Positions 1-8,022 of a DNA stretch of 13,882 bases are shown piece after piece; the first letter of the stretch is position 1; every line of letters begins with the position of its first letter. The stretch spans positions 1-13,882 of the forward strand of contig JALZUY010000252.1 of NCBI GenBank assembly GCA_023301395.1, in the 5' to 3' direction. The DNA is from Nonlabens sp. Its GTDB lineage: Bacteria; Bacteroidota; Bacteroidia; Flavobacteriales; Flavobacteriaceae. The notes under the pieces are model-generated. The model was not told the DNA's origin, did not search any database, and worked only from the letters and a program-made list of their open reading frames with translations. The position numbers and the translations under genes are program-made.

Positions 1-595
1 CCATGTCCGTAAATCCTTCACTTCTCAATCTAACACTACCATCTTTGTTGTAAACTGCATAGTAGTATTGTCCATTATTGTGCTTGAAAAAAGCAACGTT
101 TGGATGTTCAGCAGATCTTGAGTGTCCTTCATATTCTTTTACCGCTAAGTAATCATCGTCTTTATCCACTTGCTCACTCTTTCCACCGCCTCCTCCGCCA
201 CCGGAAGATTTAGAAGACATCAATGGTGCTGCTGCCATAGATTTTCCTCCAGAAGCGCCTTTGCTACCTGGCATCATTGCCATCGCTTCAGCTTCTGATC
301 CAACTTCTGGACTTACAGCAATTTCTTGGTGATTTGCCGCCTTTAAAGACAATACCCATTTTCCATTTGCCTGCTTTACTGCCTTGAACATCTCTTTATT
401 TACCATGTTCTTTTTTGCAGAGGCAATTCCGTTATCTCTTGATTTATCAGTTGCATAACCTTGACTACGTAGTCTTAAAGTTCCGCCTTCTGAATAAGCA
501 AAAAAGAATTGACCTTCCAAGGTAAATGAACTAAAACCATCGCTACCGGATTCATGTCCCATGTAACTTTTTGAAGGTAAGTAGTCGTCATTCAT
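1..595 (-). CDS. DUF1508/YegP-repeat protein, N-terminal part (runs off left edge)
   Basis: I translated this partial reading frame by hand from the ATG at 595; it is still open at base 1, giving 198 residues. It has two similar units. Each opens with DDYL (residues 3-6 and about 147-150), then a GH motif, an aromatic strand (FFFAYSEGG; YYYAVYNKDG) and an LRLRSQGY / VRLRSEGF strand. Unit 1 continues with an NGIASAKKN helix and a GKWVLSLKAANHQEIAVS strand pair, which is typical of the DUF1508 (YegP, UPF0339) fold. The units are joined by an Ala/Met/Ser-rich linker containing seven consecutive glycines. No signal peptide is visible, so it is probably cytoplasmic. The function of DUF1508 proteins is poorly defined. 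The start lies 42 bases past the stop of the truncated TonB-receptor gene, and no clear promoter box is seen in that gap. Family assignment is fairly sure; role unknown. Confidence 0.72.
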   Translation of the reverse strand, partial: MNDDYLPSKSYMGHESGSDGFSSFTLEGQFFFAYSEGGTLRLRSQGYATDKSRDNGIASAKKNMVNKEMFKAVKQANGKWVLSLKAANHQEIAVSPEVGSEAEAMAMMPGSKGASGGKSMAAAPLMSSKSSGGGGGGGKSEQVDKDDDYLAVKEYEGHSRSAEHPNVAFFKHNNGQYYYAVYNKDGSVRLRSEGFTDM

Positions 596-637
596 AAGTA
601 AGTACGTTTTGTTTATTAGATTTTTGAAAACATTAAT

Positions 638-2173
638 TTAACAATCTTTACTGAATAATAGATTGACTATATTATGATTTTTATTAACATTATAATACCA
701 GTTAAAACCAGTATTTAACTCAAAATTGTTTTCTATACTTTTGTTTAACAATTCGAAAGTTGAAACGTTATTCCAATTAATAAGGCTTTCTAAAAAAATA
801 TCATCACTACTTTGAAGTGATTCGTGTTTGTTTCTTTCATATTTTAACTGAATACCATAATTCAATTTAGATTTAGAGTTGAGTACATTAGTCTGCTCCA
901 AAATACTATTTATTGTAAAATTGTTTTGACTGCTTGAAGCATTAAAATTTCGCAAACCTATGGTTGAATTAGATAGTACATCATTAAAAATGTTAGCCTG
1001 ATCTGATGAAAAAAGCAAAGCAAAAATCCTCTCTTTTATATCTGATTGATAAAAATTTAAACCTCTAAAAGCAAAATTCTTTTTAGAAATTAATTGTTCG
1101 GTTTGAGTTATGTCAAAAGCTGAATTATTCAAAAATCTTAAATCAGCATTTTCGTCAAGCAAGGTTTTATGATGATTATATGAAATTAATAGATCCCAAT
1201 TTGAGTTTTCTGCATTCCTCTGCAGTTGGGCTAAGTAAGATTGGTCATCAATTTTTTTAAATTCTTGATCAGAATCTAACGAATTATAATTGTTTAGGGA
1301 AAATTGAAACAAATTACTGTCCACATTGTTTAGGGCACGAAAATCATTATAACCTAGACTAGTTAAACCTATATTGTTGGTGTTCAATATTAAATTAGTT
1401 TGATTTTTAATTTTAAAATTGAAAAATGAAGAATACAGTTTATAAAAAGTATCGAAATCGCTGGTAGCTTCAGAATCACCAAATGTTATTGCTTTTTTCT
1501 TATTTTTTAAAACCAAATTAATAACCTGTTCATTGGATCTCCTGCTATCCTTTAAAATATTTGATTTTGAATAATTAGAAATAATCTCTAGTTTCTCCAA
1601 CGCATCTGCAGGTATATTATCAATCCCTATCTTGGTGCCGCCTCCGAAAAATGTTTCTCCTTCAACCAATAATCGAGTTATTAGTTGACCTCTGAAATAC
1701 ATAGAACCATTTTCATCAAGAATAAGCCCAGGTATTTTTTCAATTAAATCTTTTAATTTCCTGTCATTTGGGTCAATTATATTACTTAGATTAAAAGTTA
1801 CTGTATCCTTTTTAATTACAAGCTTTGGTTTATCATGAGTTATTGTTATCGTTTCTAACTTAGATTCTTCATTTTCTAGCTTTATTATGTTTGGTAAGTT
1901 TGATTCGGAAATTGTAAGATATATATCCTTGTAGTAAAGACTTTTTATTTCTATCAAATATTTTTTAGAAGTCTCAAGGTTTAATTCAAAAATTCCATCA
2001 ATAGATGAAAAAACGATATCTATTAATTTATTTTCCGTCGAATTTTGTTCGTAACATTTAACGATAGCTTGAATTACTGGTTCATTATTTGAATCTAGAA
2101 GTTGTGAGGCAATTTTAGTTTGTGCGTGACTAAACGTCGAAAATATTAATACTAAAAAAAATAACTTCTGCAC
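638..2173 (-). pseudogene. TonB-dependent receptor-like outer-membrane protein, C-terminally truncated
   Basis: The protein has 511 residues. It begins with a signal peptide (MQKLFFLVLIFSTFSHA), followed by a carboxypeptidase-regulatory-like beta-sandwich domain (about 20-100: VIQAIVKCYEQ, SIDGIFELNLE). A plug domain follows (about 115-235) with KKDTVTFNLS, LKDLIEKIPGLILDENG, LLVEGETFFGGG and NIPADALEKLEIISNYS. The remainder is aromatic/Asn-rich alternating beta-strand sequence. This architecture is common in Bacteroidota receptors encoded beside GLPGLI genes. Those proteins are usually much longer, around 800-900 residues, because the barrel alone needs about 600. Here only about 280 barrel residues are present and there is no terminal aromatic strand, so a closed barrel is unlikely. 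It is the last gene of a three-gene minus-strand unit, 35 bases after the GLPGLI gene. I call it a 3'-deleted pseudogene; a short plug-type protein is the alternative. Confidence 0.68.
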
Positions 2174-2208
2174 AAACTGTTTTTTATCTAGACAAGATGA
2201 TAATATAT

Positions 2209-2970
2209 CTATTGTTTATCACGAGCAATCATTAATCGCTTTGCAGCCTTCCTCATTTCATCTTTATCTCGTAAGAATTCCGTGGCAGTCATCATTGTCT
2301 TAGCTTTTTCAATCATTACAACATCGCTTTTCAACTTATCTAAATTGATTTGAACTGCTGTAATACTTATATTGTTTTCTACCAGTTCTATAATTAATCC
2401 AGGCAGCCCACCATAACCCACTGGCCCAAAAGGCATTGGTATATCTGGCGTAAACCAAGCATATATAGGTTCAGATCCATTAACTTGTTTAGTTGAAGCA
2501 CCTTTATATTCAGCGTAATAGCACTTATATCCATCTATAATTTTACTTTTAGAATAATCAATATTCCATGCGTTTTTATGGTTCCTTGTTATTGCTATTA
2601 ACTCACCGCCAAAATTTAACAGGGCTGTATTTTTCCCTGTTTGGTGATCATAAGAGTGCATCATATTGTTATCCATTTGCGCTATTCCATAACTTAGGAG
2701 TTCATCGTCATTTGAGTCAACAAATTGAGTGGAGCCAAAAGATTTATAATCCTGAAAATTTACTGAATATACTGCTTTTGTTAAAAGACTATCTATTTTT
2801 AAACTCCGTTTATATTGTTCTGGATAATTTTGAATAAACTCTTGAGAATAAGTTTTATTTTTTATCCAATTTGCATGATATATAACATATCCCTCATTCT
2901 TATCCTGTTGTTTAGGATAAGAAAAAGGGATTGCATATAAAATGAAAAAAAATATTGATATTATTTTCAT
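2209..2970 (-). CDS. GLPGLI family exported protein
   Basis: The protein has 253 residues and an N-terminal signal peptide (MKIISIFFFILYAIPFSYP). The diagnostic segment is AWFTPDIPMPFGP followed by GYGGLPGLIIEL, with the exact GLPGLI motif at residues 188-193; this defines the Bacteroidetes GLPGLI family (TIGR01200). The preceding IDGYKCYYAEYKG strand is also typical. The length fits the family. The molecular function of GLPGLI proteins is not established; they are exported and frequently encoded next to TonB-receptor-like outer-membrane proteins, as here. The gene lies 13 bases after the small cysteine protein gene and 35 bases before the receptor gene, so the three probably share one transcript. 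Base composition is AT-rich like its two neighbours and unlike the suf genes. Family call is confident; role is inferred only from context (envelope). Confidence 0.85.
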   Translation of the reverse strand: MKIISIFFFILYAIPFSYPKQQDKNEGYVIYHANWIKNKTYSQEFIQNYPEQYKRSLKIDSLLTKAVYSVNFQDYKSFGSTQFVDSNDDELLSYGIAQMDNNMMHSYDHQTGKNTALLNFGGELIAITRNHKNAWNIDYSKSKIIDGYKCYYAEYKGASTKQVNGSEPIYAWFTPDIPMPFGPVGYGGLPGLIIELVENNISITAVQINLDKLKSDVVMIEKAKTMMTATEFLRDKDEMRKAAKRLMIARDKQ

Positions 2971-2983
2971 TTATACTGTAGTT

Positions 2984-3238
2984 TTAGTTACCAGAGGAAA
3001 TTGATGCAGAAATACTTGCGCTATTACATAATTTAGCCTCACATTTTTTACGATCAGCGTTCCACTTAGATAAATCATGGTCATGATAACCATCATTCAT
3101 GTCTATGTGATCAGCATACGCGACACAAGCGTCTTCACAAGTACCTAAATCTTCTTCTGATAAATTTGAACTTTCTGCGTTTACAAATGAAACTGCAATA
3201 AAACTTAAAGCTACTAAACCTAAAATTTTGTTTTTCAT
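2984..3238 (-). CDS. Small secreted four-cysteine protein, unknown function
   Basis: The protein has 84 residues with a clear Sec signal peptide, MKNKILGLVALSFIAVSFVNA, and predicted cleavage after Ala21. The mature part is about 63 residues, acidic and His/Asp-rich in the middle (HIDMNDGYHDHDLSKWN). Its four cysteines are at 34, 38, 66 and 71, arranged C-x3-C ... C-x4-C, and it ends in a low-complexity Ser/Ile tail (SASISASISSGN). The spacing would suit two helices pinned by two disulfides, although nothing proves that fold. It is the first gene of the unit with the GLPGLI and receptor-like genes. A near-consensus -7 box (TAAATTTA) lies upstream. I do not recognise the family. A secreted peptide handled by the neighbouring envelope proteins is an inference from position only. 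Confidence 0.65.
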   Translation of the reverse strand: MKNKILGLVALSFIAVSFVNAESSNLSEEDLGTCEDACVAYADHIDMNDGYHDHDLSKWNADRKKCEAKLCNSASISASISSGN

Positions 3239-3261
3239 AATAATGTATTAAAGTTAATAAT

Positions 3262-3269
3262 AAATTTAC
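3262..3269 (-). promoter_or_regulatory. Possible -7 box for the small cysteine protein unit
   Basis: On the minus strand this reads TAAATTTA, one base off the Bacteroidetes consensus TAnnTTTG, about 23 bases before the start codon at 3238. No convincing -33 element is seen. Weak. Confidence 0.25.
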
Positions 3270-3348
3270 TACAATTCATCCAGCGCTGTTAAAAACGTAG
3301 AAAATAAAGCTACACAAAATATTTTAAGATTAAACGGTAAAAAATTAC

Positions 3349-3356
3349 TAAATTTG
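3349..3356 (+). promoter_or_regulatory. -7 promoter box of the XRE regulator
   Basis: TAAATTTG is an exact match to the Bacteroidetes TAnnTTTG box. It ends 18 bases before the first sense codon (ATC, 3375) of the open frame. Transcription would begin near 3361-3365. This rules out the upstream in-frame TTG at 3354, which lies inside the box and is followed by a TAA at 3372. Confidence 0.45.
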
Positions 3357-3374
3357 AGTAAATTATTACAATAA

Positions 3375-3731
3375 ATCTCTTATACGTTAGGTGCTGAATT
3401 AAAAAAAGCAAGAAATTTAAAGGGTTTATCTCAAGAAGATGTCGCTTTAAAATTAGAAGTGTCTCAAAAAACTTATGCAAATTATGAACAAGAAAAAACT
3501 TCTCCTAGTATTCAATCTCTTGCCATTTTAAGTGATTTACTTGATATTAATGTGTTAGAAATTTTAAAAAATAATGGTGTCAACTTTTATCAGTCGGACA
3601 ATGAATTTAAAGATAATAGTATTGGAATTATTAATCAATTACCTGAAAAGCTTATTGCACAATATGAAGCTAGATTAAAAGAAAAAGATGATCAAATTGA
3701 ATGGTTGAAAAAGCAAATTAATAGATTCTAG
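3375..3731 (+). CDS. XRE-family helix-turn-helix regulator with C-terminal coiled coil
   Basis: The frame is open from 3375 (after TAA at 3372) to the stop at 3729-3731. Read from the ATC at 3375 it gives 118 residues. The complete HTH_3 domain occupies about residues 4-64, with LGAELKKARNLKGLSQEDVA, then KLEVSQKTYANYEQEKTSPS, then LAILSDLLDINVLEIL. The C-terminus (LIAQYEARLKEKDDQIEWLKKQI) is a heptad-like coiled coil, probably for dimerisation. No ATG exists upstream. A GTG at 3459 is available but would delete the first helices of the DNA-binding domain. A non-ATG start (ATC) or a degraded 5' end is therefore likely. It is divergent from the cysteine-protein/GLPGLI/receptor unit, which it may regulate (inference). 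Confidence 0.7.
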   Translation: MSYTLGAELKKARNLKGLSQEDVALKLEVSQKTYANYEQEKTSPSIQSLAILSDLLDINVLEILKNNGVNFYQSDNEFKDNSIGIINQLPEKLIAQYEARLKEKDDQIEWLKKQINRF

Positions 3732-3894
3732 TAAAAAAAGTCATACAACTAAGAATTATAACACCCTTAAATTGTGCATAAAAAAATACAATTTCTTACA
3801 ATTCTTTGATTTTATTTCAATAATAATTTTAAGGTTATTGTTTTTCTAGCATAATAACACATAGTTGCTATCGATATGTGACTCTAATTACTCT

Positions 3895-5208
3895 CTACAA
3901 ATCAAACCCAATCTCTACACCTAACTTCATTGCAATAAGCTTGGTAATCCTAGATTTAATCTCTGGAATTTTTACGCTTTCTAGTACGCTGTTTGCAAAT
4001 GCAAACATCAACAACGCACGTGCTTCTTTTTTAGGGATTCCACGAGCTTGCATGTAGAACAACGCATCTTCATCCAGTTGTCCTATGGTACAACCGTGGG
4101 AACATCTTACATCGTCTGCAAAAATCTCTAGTTGTGGTTTTGCATTTATAGTTGCTTTATCACTTACTAGAATGTTATTGTTTTGCTGGAAGGCGTTAAT
4201 TTTCTGTGCTACTCTATCTACGAGAACTTTACCGTTAAAAACTCCTACGGCCTTATCGTCAAAGATTTGCTTGTATTGCTGGTAGCTCTCACAATTCTCT
4301 GCCGTGTGATGAACTAGTGTAGAGTGATCTACATGCTGCTTTCCTTCTATAATAGTTACACCATTAAGAATAGAATTACAGTGCTGACCGCGCTGGTAAA
4401 AGTTCAAATTATTTCTTGTCAACGCTCCACCAAAAGAGAACGTATGCAATCTCACTTCACTATCAGACTTCTGTTCTACGCTGGTGTGATCTATTAAAGT
4501 CGCCTTTAAATGGTCGTTTTGGATTTTATAGTAATCCACCATCGCACGTTTGTTTGCATAAATCTCAGTCACACTATTAGTGAGGACTGCGTTCTCACTT
4601 AAACTCTGGTGACGTTCTATGATTTGCACATGAGAATTCTCTCCTACGACCACTAGATTACGTGGCTGCGTCATTAACGTACTTTCATTTCCTGTAGAGA
4701 AAAATACAATCTCGATAGGCTTCTCTACCGCTACATTTTTAGGTAAATGGATATAAACGCCTTCTCTAGCAAATGCTGTATTGAGTGACGTTAAACCATC
4801 CTGTGGCGTCAGTTTATTATAGTAACTCTCAATTACTGGACTGTACTTAGGATTATTCAATGCGCTAGACATTAAACAAACGTCAAATTTATCGTGAGTA
4901 GTCTCTGATAAATGCGAGCTGTACACTCCATCTATAAAAATCACTCGGTACGCATCTATTTGATGAATCAAGTATTTCTTAATATCTGCATATGCGATAG
5001 CAACTTCTTCCTTTGGGAAAAGGCTGTAATCTTTATTAAAAACAGATTTAAGTGATGTGTATTTATAAGCCTCTTCATTGCGTTGCGGTATGCCCATTTT
5101 TTCAAATGTCGCCAGTGCTTCGTTACGCACGCCGTGAGCATATGTTTCTGTATCCACCTGATTTTCTAAGGCGATGAAAGAAGATAATATTGTGTCTTTA
5201 AAACTCAT
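3895..5208 (-). CDS. sufD: Fe-S cluster assembly scaffold subunit SufD
   Basis: SufD pairs with SufB and SufC in the cytoplasmic SufBC2D complex that builds Fe-S clusters. The protein has 437 residues, close to the usual 420-450. Its beta-helix core contains VVVGENSHVQIIERH and FGGALTRNNLNFYQRGQHC. The C-terminal segment carries SHGCTIGQLDEDALFYMQARG and KKEARALLMFAFA, characteristic of the SufB/SufD family (PF01458). The N-terminus (ALATFEKMGIPQRNEEAYKYTSLKSV) is the SufD-type helical region that recognises small motifs. It is the last suf gene seen, 138 bases after sufC; that gap holds a CGCTTTCGCGAAAGCG-type palindrome. The expected next gene, sufS, is absent. The ATG at 5208 is the natural start. 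Confidence 0.95.
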   Translation of the reverse strand: MSFKDTILSSFIALENQVDTETYAHGVRNEALATFEKMGIPQRNEEAYKYTSLKSVFNKDYSLFPKEEVAIAYADIKKYLIHQIDAYRVIFIDGVYSSHLSETTHDKFDVCLMSSALNNPKYSPVIESYYNKLTPQDGLTSLNTAFAREGVYIHLPKNVAVEKPIEIVFFSTGNESTLMTQPRNLVVVGENSHVQIIERHQSLSENAVLTNSVTEIYANKRAMVDYYKIQNDHLKATLIDHTSVEQKSDSEVRLHTFSFGGALTRNNLNFYQRGQHCNSILNGVTIIEGKQHVDHSTLVHHTAENCESYQQYKQIFDDKAVGVFNGKVLVDRVAQKINAFQQNNNILVSDKATINAKPQLEIFADDVRCSHGCTIGQLDEDALFYMQARGIPKKEARALLMFAFANSVLESVKIPEIKSRITKLIAMKLGVEIGFDL

Positions 5209-5269
5209 GTGTTGTTGTTTTCACGCTTCTGTACTTCGGTTAACTCAGTATAAACTTGTTTAAAAGTTT

Positions 5270-5283
5270 GCTTTCGCGAAAGC
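5270..5283. repeat. Dispersed palindrome GCTTTCGCGAAAGC (copy 1)
   Basis: This is a perfect 14-base palindrome in the sufC-sufD gap, followed closely by a half-site GAAAGCG (about 5295). It is the core of the 16-base palindrome at 8023-8038. Such copies are scattered through some flavobacterial genomes; the role is unknown. Confidence 0.6.
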
Positions 5284-5346
5284 GAAATAAAAGAAAGCGT
5301 AATGAAAAAAGATACTCTAATTACTACTAGAATTGAAAGTAGAAAA

Positions 5347-6099
5347 CTAAGCCTCTACTTCTTCCTTAATCCAGTCATAACCACGCTTCTCTAATTCTAG
5401 AGCTAGTTCTTTACCACCAGATTTTACGATACGTCCTTTATAAAGTACGTGAACAAAATCAGGCACGATGTAATCTAATAAACGCTGGTAATGAGTAATC
5501 ACGATAGTCGCGTTATCCTTACTACGTAGTTTATTTACACCATTTGCAACGATACGTAAAGCATCAATATCAAGACCAGAATCTGTCTCATCTAGTATAG
5601 CGAGTTTAGGCTCTAACATGGCCATTTGAAAAATCTCGTTACGTTTCTTTTCTCCACCAGAAAATCCTTCATTTAAAGAGCGCGATAAGAACTTGCGATC
5701 TATTTCTAGCATCTCAGACTTCTCACGAATCATCTTTAACATATCTCCAGCCTTCATAACTTCTTTACCTTGAGCCTTACGCGTCTCATTGATAGCCGTT
5801 TTCATGAAGTTAGTTACTGATACTCCAGGGATTTCAATAGGATATTGAAAAGATAGAAACACACCTTTATGCGCTCTCTCCTCAGGATCAAGTTCAGTGA
5901 TATCTTGGTCATCTAACTCGATAGATCCACCAGTCATTTCATACTCATCGCGTCCTGCAATCACGTTTGCAAGAGTAGATTTACCAGAACCGTTAGGTCC
6001 CATAATAGCATGAACTTCTCCAGCATTTACTTCTAGATTGATTCCTTTTAAAATTTCCTTATCCTCGATTGAGGCTTGCAAGTTTTTTATCTTTAACAT
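5347..6099 (-). CDS. sufC: Fe-S assembly ATPase SufC
   Basis: SufC is the ABC-type ATPase that drives SufB-SufD conformational changes during Fe-S cluster assembly; it is cytoplasmic, not a transporter. The protein has 250 residues, the family's normal length. Visible motifs are Walker A GPNGSGKST (34-42), Q-loop Gln85 (FLSFQYP), ABC signature SGGEKKR (147-153), Walker B LAILDE (166-171) followed by TDSGLD, and the switch His203 (ITHYQR). The SFQYPIEIPGVSV and SGGEKKRNEI segments are SufC-specific. It lies 28 bases after the NlpE-like lipoprotein gene and 138 bases before sufD, all on the minus strand. All catalytic residues are present. Confidence 0.97.
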   Translation of the reverse strand: MLKIKNLQASIEDKEILKGINLEVNAGEVHAIMGPNGSGKSTLANVIAGRDEYEMTGGSIELDDQDITELDPEERAHKGVFLSFQYPIEIPGVSVTNFMKTAINETRKAQGKEVMKAGDMLKMIREKSEMLEIDRKFLSRSLNEGFSGGEKKRNEIFQMAMLEPKLAILDETDSGLDIDALRIVANGVNKLRSKDNATIVITHYQRLLDYIVPDFVHVLYKGRIVKSGGKELALELEKRGYDWIKEEVEA

Positions 6100-6127
6100 A
6101 GCTGTTATTTAACTTCTTGTATGTGTA

Positions 6128-6535
6128 TTATTTTATAGGTGCAACTACGGCAGCACTAGTTGCTGGAGTTACTTCTAGTATTTCATTTATAATCATCATC
6201 TGATCCCATCCTTCACCAGTTTCCTGTTTCAATGGATTAGGCACTAATTCACCTTTTACGATTACATTAACCATATCAAATTGCGTTTTCTTAAGTGGAA
6301 CAGCTAGAGCATTTAATTCTTCCATTTTTGAATCTATGCGTACTGCATAGATTTCATTTTTTGTAGTAAGAACCGCAGCGTCTTCTAGATAGACAAATTC
6401 TCCTTTAAAGGTGTTTTCATCTTCTATAATTGACGTTGCAGCGTTAACTTCAACAACAACATTTGTTGATTTTTCTTGATCTTTACATGCAATACTTACC
6501 ATTGCAATCAAACATAAAACTAGGAAACGTTTCAT
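6128..6535 (-). CDS. NlpE C-terminal OB domain-like lipoprotein inside the suf operon
   Basis: The protein has 135 residues. The N-terminus is a lipoprotein signal, MKRFLVLCLIAMVSIAC, with lipobox SIAC and lipidated Cys17, followed by charged residues (KDQEK) that could favour surface export in Bacteroidota. Residues about 43-105 (FKGEFVYLEDAAVLTTKNEIYAV..., then VKGELVPNP) resemble the C-terminal OB-fold domain of E. coli NlpE (RGMYFYMADAATFTDCATG..., VEGHFTLEGNPD). The NlpE N-terminal domain is absent. It lies 22 bases after sufB and 28 before sufC, so it is almost certainly co-transcribed. An envelope protein within a cytoplasmic Fe-S operon is unexpected; its role there is unknown. The similarity is from memory of NlpE and should be treated as probable. 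Confidence 0.7.
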   Translation of the reverse strand: MKRFLVLCLIAMVSIACKDQEKSTNVVVEVNAATSIIEDENTFKGEFVYLEDAAVLTTKNEIYAVRIDSKMEELNALAVPLKKTQFDMVNVIVKGELVPNPLKQETGEGWDQMMIINEILEVTPATSAAVVAPIK

Positions 6536-6557
6536 AAGTAAATAGTTTTGAATTGGT

Positions 6558-8006
6558 TTATCCTACTGATCCTTCAAGGCTTATTTCAAGTAATTTTTGA
6601 GCTTCTACGGCAAACTCCATAGGTAGTTTGTTCAATACTTCTTTTGAGAATCCATTTACAATTAATGCAATAGCTTTCTCTGTATCAATACCACGCTGGT
6701 TACAATAGAAAATTTGATCTTCACCAATCTTACTAGTCGTTGCCTCGTGTTCTACTTTTGATGTACTGTTACTATTCTCAATATATGGGAATGTGTGTGC
6801 TCCACATTCATTACCCATTAATAAACTATCACACTGGGAGAAGTTACGAGCGTTAGTCGCGCGTGGATTAATTTTCACAAGACCGCGATAAGAATTTTGT
6901 GACTTTCCAGCACTTATTCCTTTTGAAATGATCGTCGATTTAGTGTTCTTTCCTAAATGAATCATTTTAGTTCCAGTATCAGCTTGCTGGTAATTATTAG
7001 TTACCGCAATTGAATAAAATTCACCTACTGAGTTATCTCCTTTTAATATACAACTAGGATATTTCCATGTCACCGCACTACCAGTTTCTACTTGAGTCCA
7101 AGAGATTTTTGCGTTTTTCTCACACAATCCACGTTTAGTCACAAAGTTGAAAACACCACCTTTACCTTCGGCATTTCCAGGATACCAGTTTTGTACCGTA
7201 GAATATTTAATCTCTGCATCATCAAGTGCGATTAACTCTACACAAGCTGCGTGCAATTGATTCTCATCGCGACTAGGCGCTGTACAACCTTCTAGATATG
7301 ATACGTAACTTCCTTCGTCTGCAATTACAAGTGTTCTTTCAAACTGTCCTGTTCCACCTTCATTAATACGGAAATATGTAGAAAGCTCCATAGGACATCT
7401 TACTCCTTTAGGAATGTAACAAAAAGACCCATCAGAGAATACAGCGCTGTTTAATGCTGCATAGTAATTATCTTTTTGCGGTATTATAGTTCCTAGATAT
7501 TTTTTTACTAATTCTGGATGTTCTTGAATCGCCTCAGAAATAGGACAGAAAATAATTCCTTTCTCGCCTAGTGTTTTCTTAAAAGTAGTCGCTACTGATA
7601 CTGAATCAATAACAATATCCATTGCAACTCCAGTAAGTTTCTTTTGCTCATCAATAGAGATTCCTAGCTTTTTAAAAGTTTCTAGTAATTCTGGATCCAC
7701 CTCATCAAGACTATCATATTTAGGTTTAGAGTTAGGCGCACTGTAATATGAAATGGCCTGTAAGTCTGGTTTTTCATAATTCACATTTGCCCAGTCTGGC
7801 TCTTCCATTTCTATGAAAATACGGTAAGCTTCCAGTCTCCAGTCTAGCATCCATTGTGGCTCATTCTTCTTTGCAGAGATGATACGTATCACATCTTCAT
7901 TCAACCCTATCGGAATAGTATCTGATTCAATATCTGTATAGAATCCATACTCGTACTCCTTATTCTCGAGTTCTTTTTCTAATTCTTCTTCTGTATACTT
8001 AGACAT
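6558..8006 (-). CDS. sufB: Fe-S cluster assembly scaffold SufB
   Basis: SufB is the subunit on which Fe-S clusters are assembled, as part of SufBC2D, receiving sulfur from SufS/SufE-type partners. The protein has 482 residues, close to the 470-495 usual for SufB. Typical segments are FKKLGISIDEQKKLTGVAMD, YYAALNSAVFSDGSFCYIPKG, LVIADEGSYVSYLEGCTAP, NFVTKRGLCEKNAKISWTQ, and near the C-terminus RNFSQCDSLLMGNECGAHT followed by HEATTSKIGEDQIFYCNQRG. The start ATG at 8006 lies 50 bases after sufA, with a 16-base palindrome in the gap. No defect seen. Confidence 0.97.
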   Translation of the reverse strand: MSKYTEEELEKELENKEYEYGFYTDIESDTIPIGLNEDVIRIISAKKNEPQWMLDWRLEAYRIFIEMEEPDWANVNYEKPDLQAISYYSAPNSKPKYDSLDEVDPELLETFKKLGISIDEQKKLTGVAMDIVIDSVSVATTFKKTLGEKGIIFCPISEAIQEHPELVKKYLGTIIPQKDNYYAALNSAVFSDGSFCYIPKGVRCPMELSTYFRINEGGTGQFERTLVIADEGSYVSYLEGCTAPSRDENQLHAACVELIALDDAEIKYSTVQNWYPGNAEGKGGVFNFVTKRGLCEKNAKISWTQVETGSAVTWKYPSCILKGDNSVGEFYSIAVTNNYQQADTGTKMIHLGKNTKSTIISKGISAGKSQNSYRGLVKINPRATNARNFSQCDSLLMGNECGAHTFPYIENSNSTSKVEHEATTSKIGEDQIFYCNQRGIDTEKAIALIVNGFSKEVLNKLPMEFAVEAQKLLEISLEGSVG

Positions 8007-8022
8007 AATTTTCTTTTAAATC

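Noticed and set aside
2568..2837. Plus-strand open frame of 89 codons
   Set aside because: It is antisense to the GLPGLI gene, whose family motifs are clear on the other strand.
3764..3835. CCTTAAATT ... AATTTTAAGG inverted pair
   Set aside because: The arms are imperfect, AT-rich and far apart; expected by chance in such DNA.
3858..3880. CACATA / TATGTG hairpin as sufD terminator
   Set aside because: Only six base pairs, an 11-base loop and no following T-run in the sufD direction.
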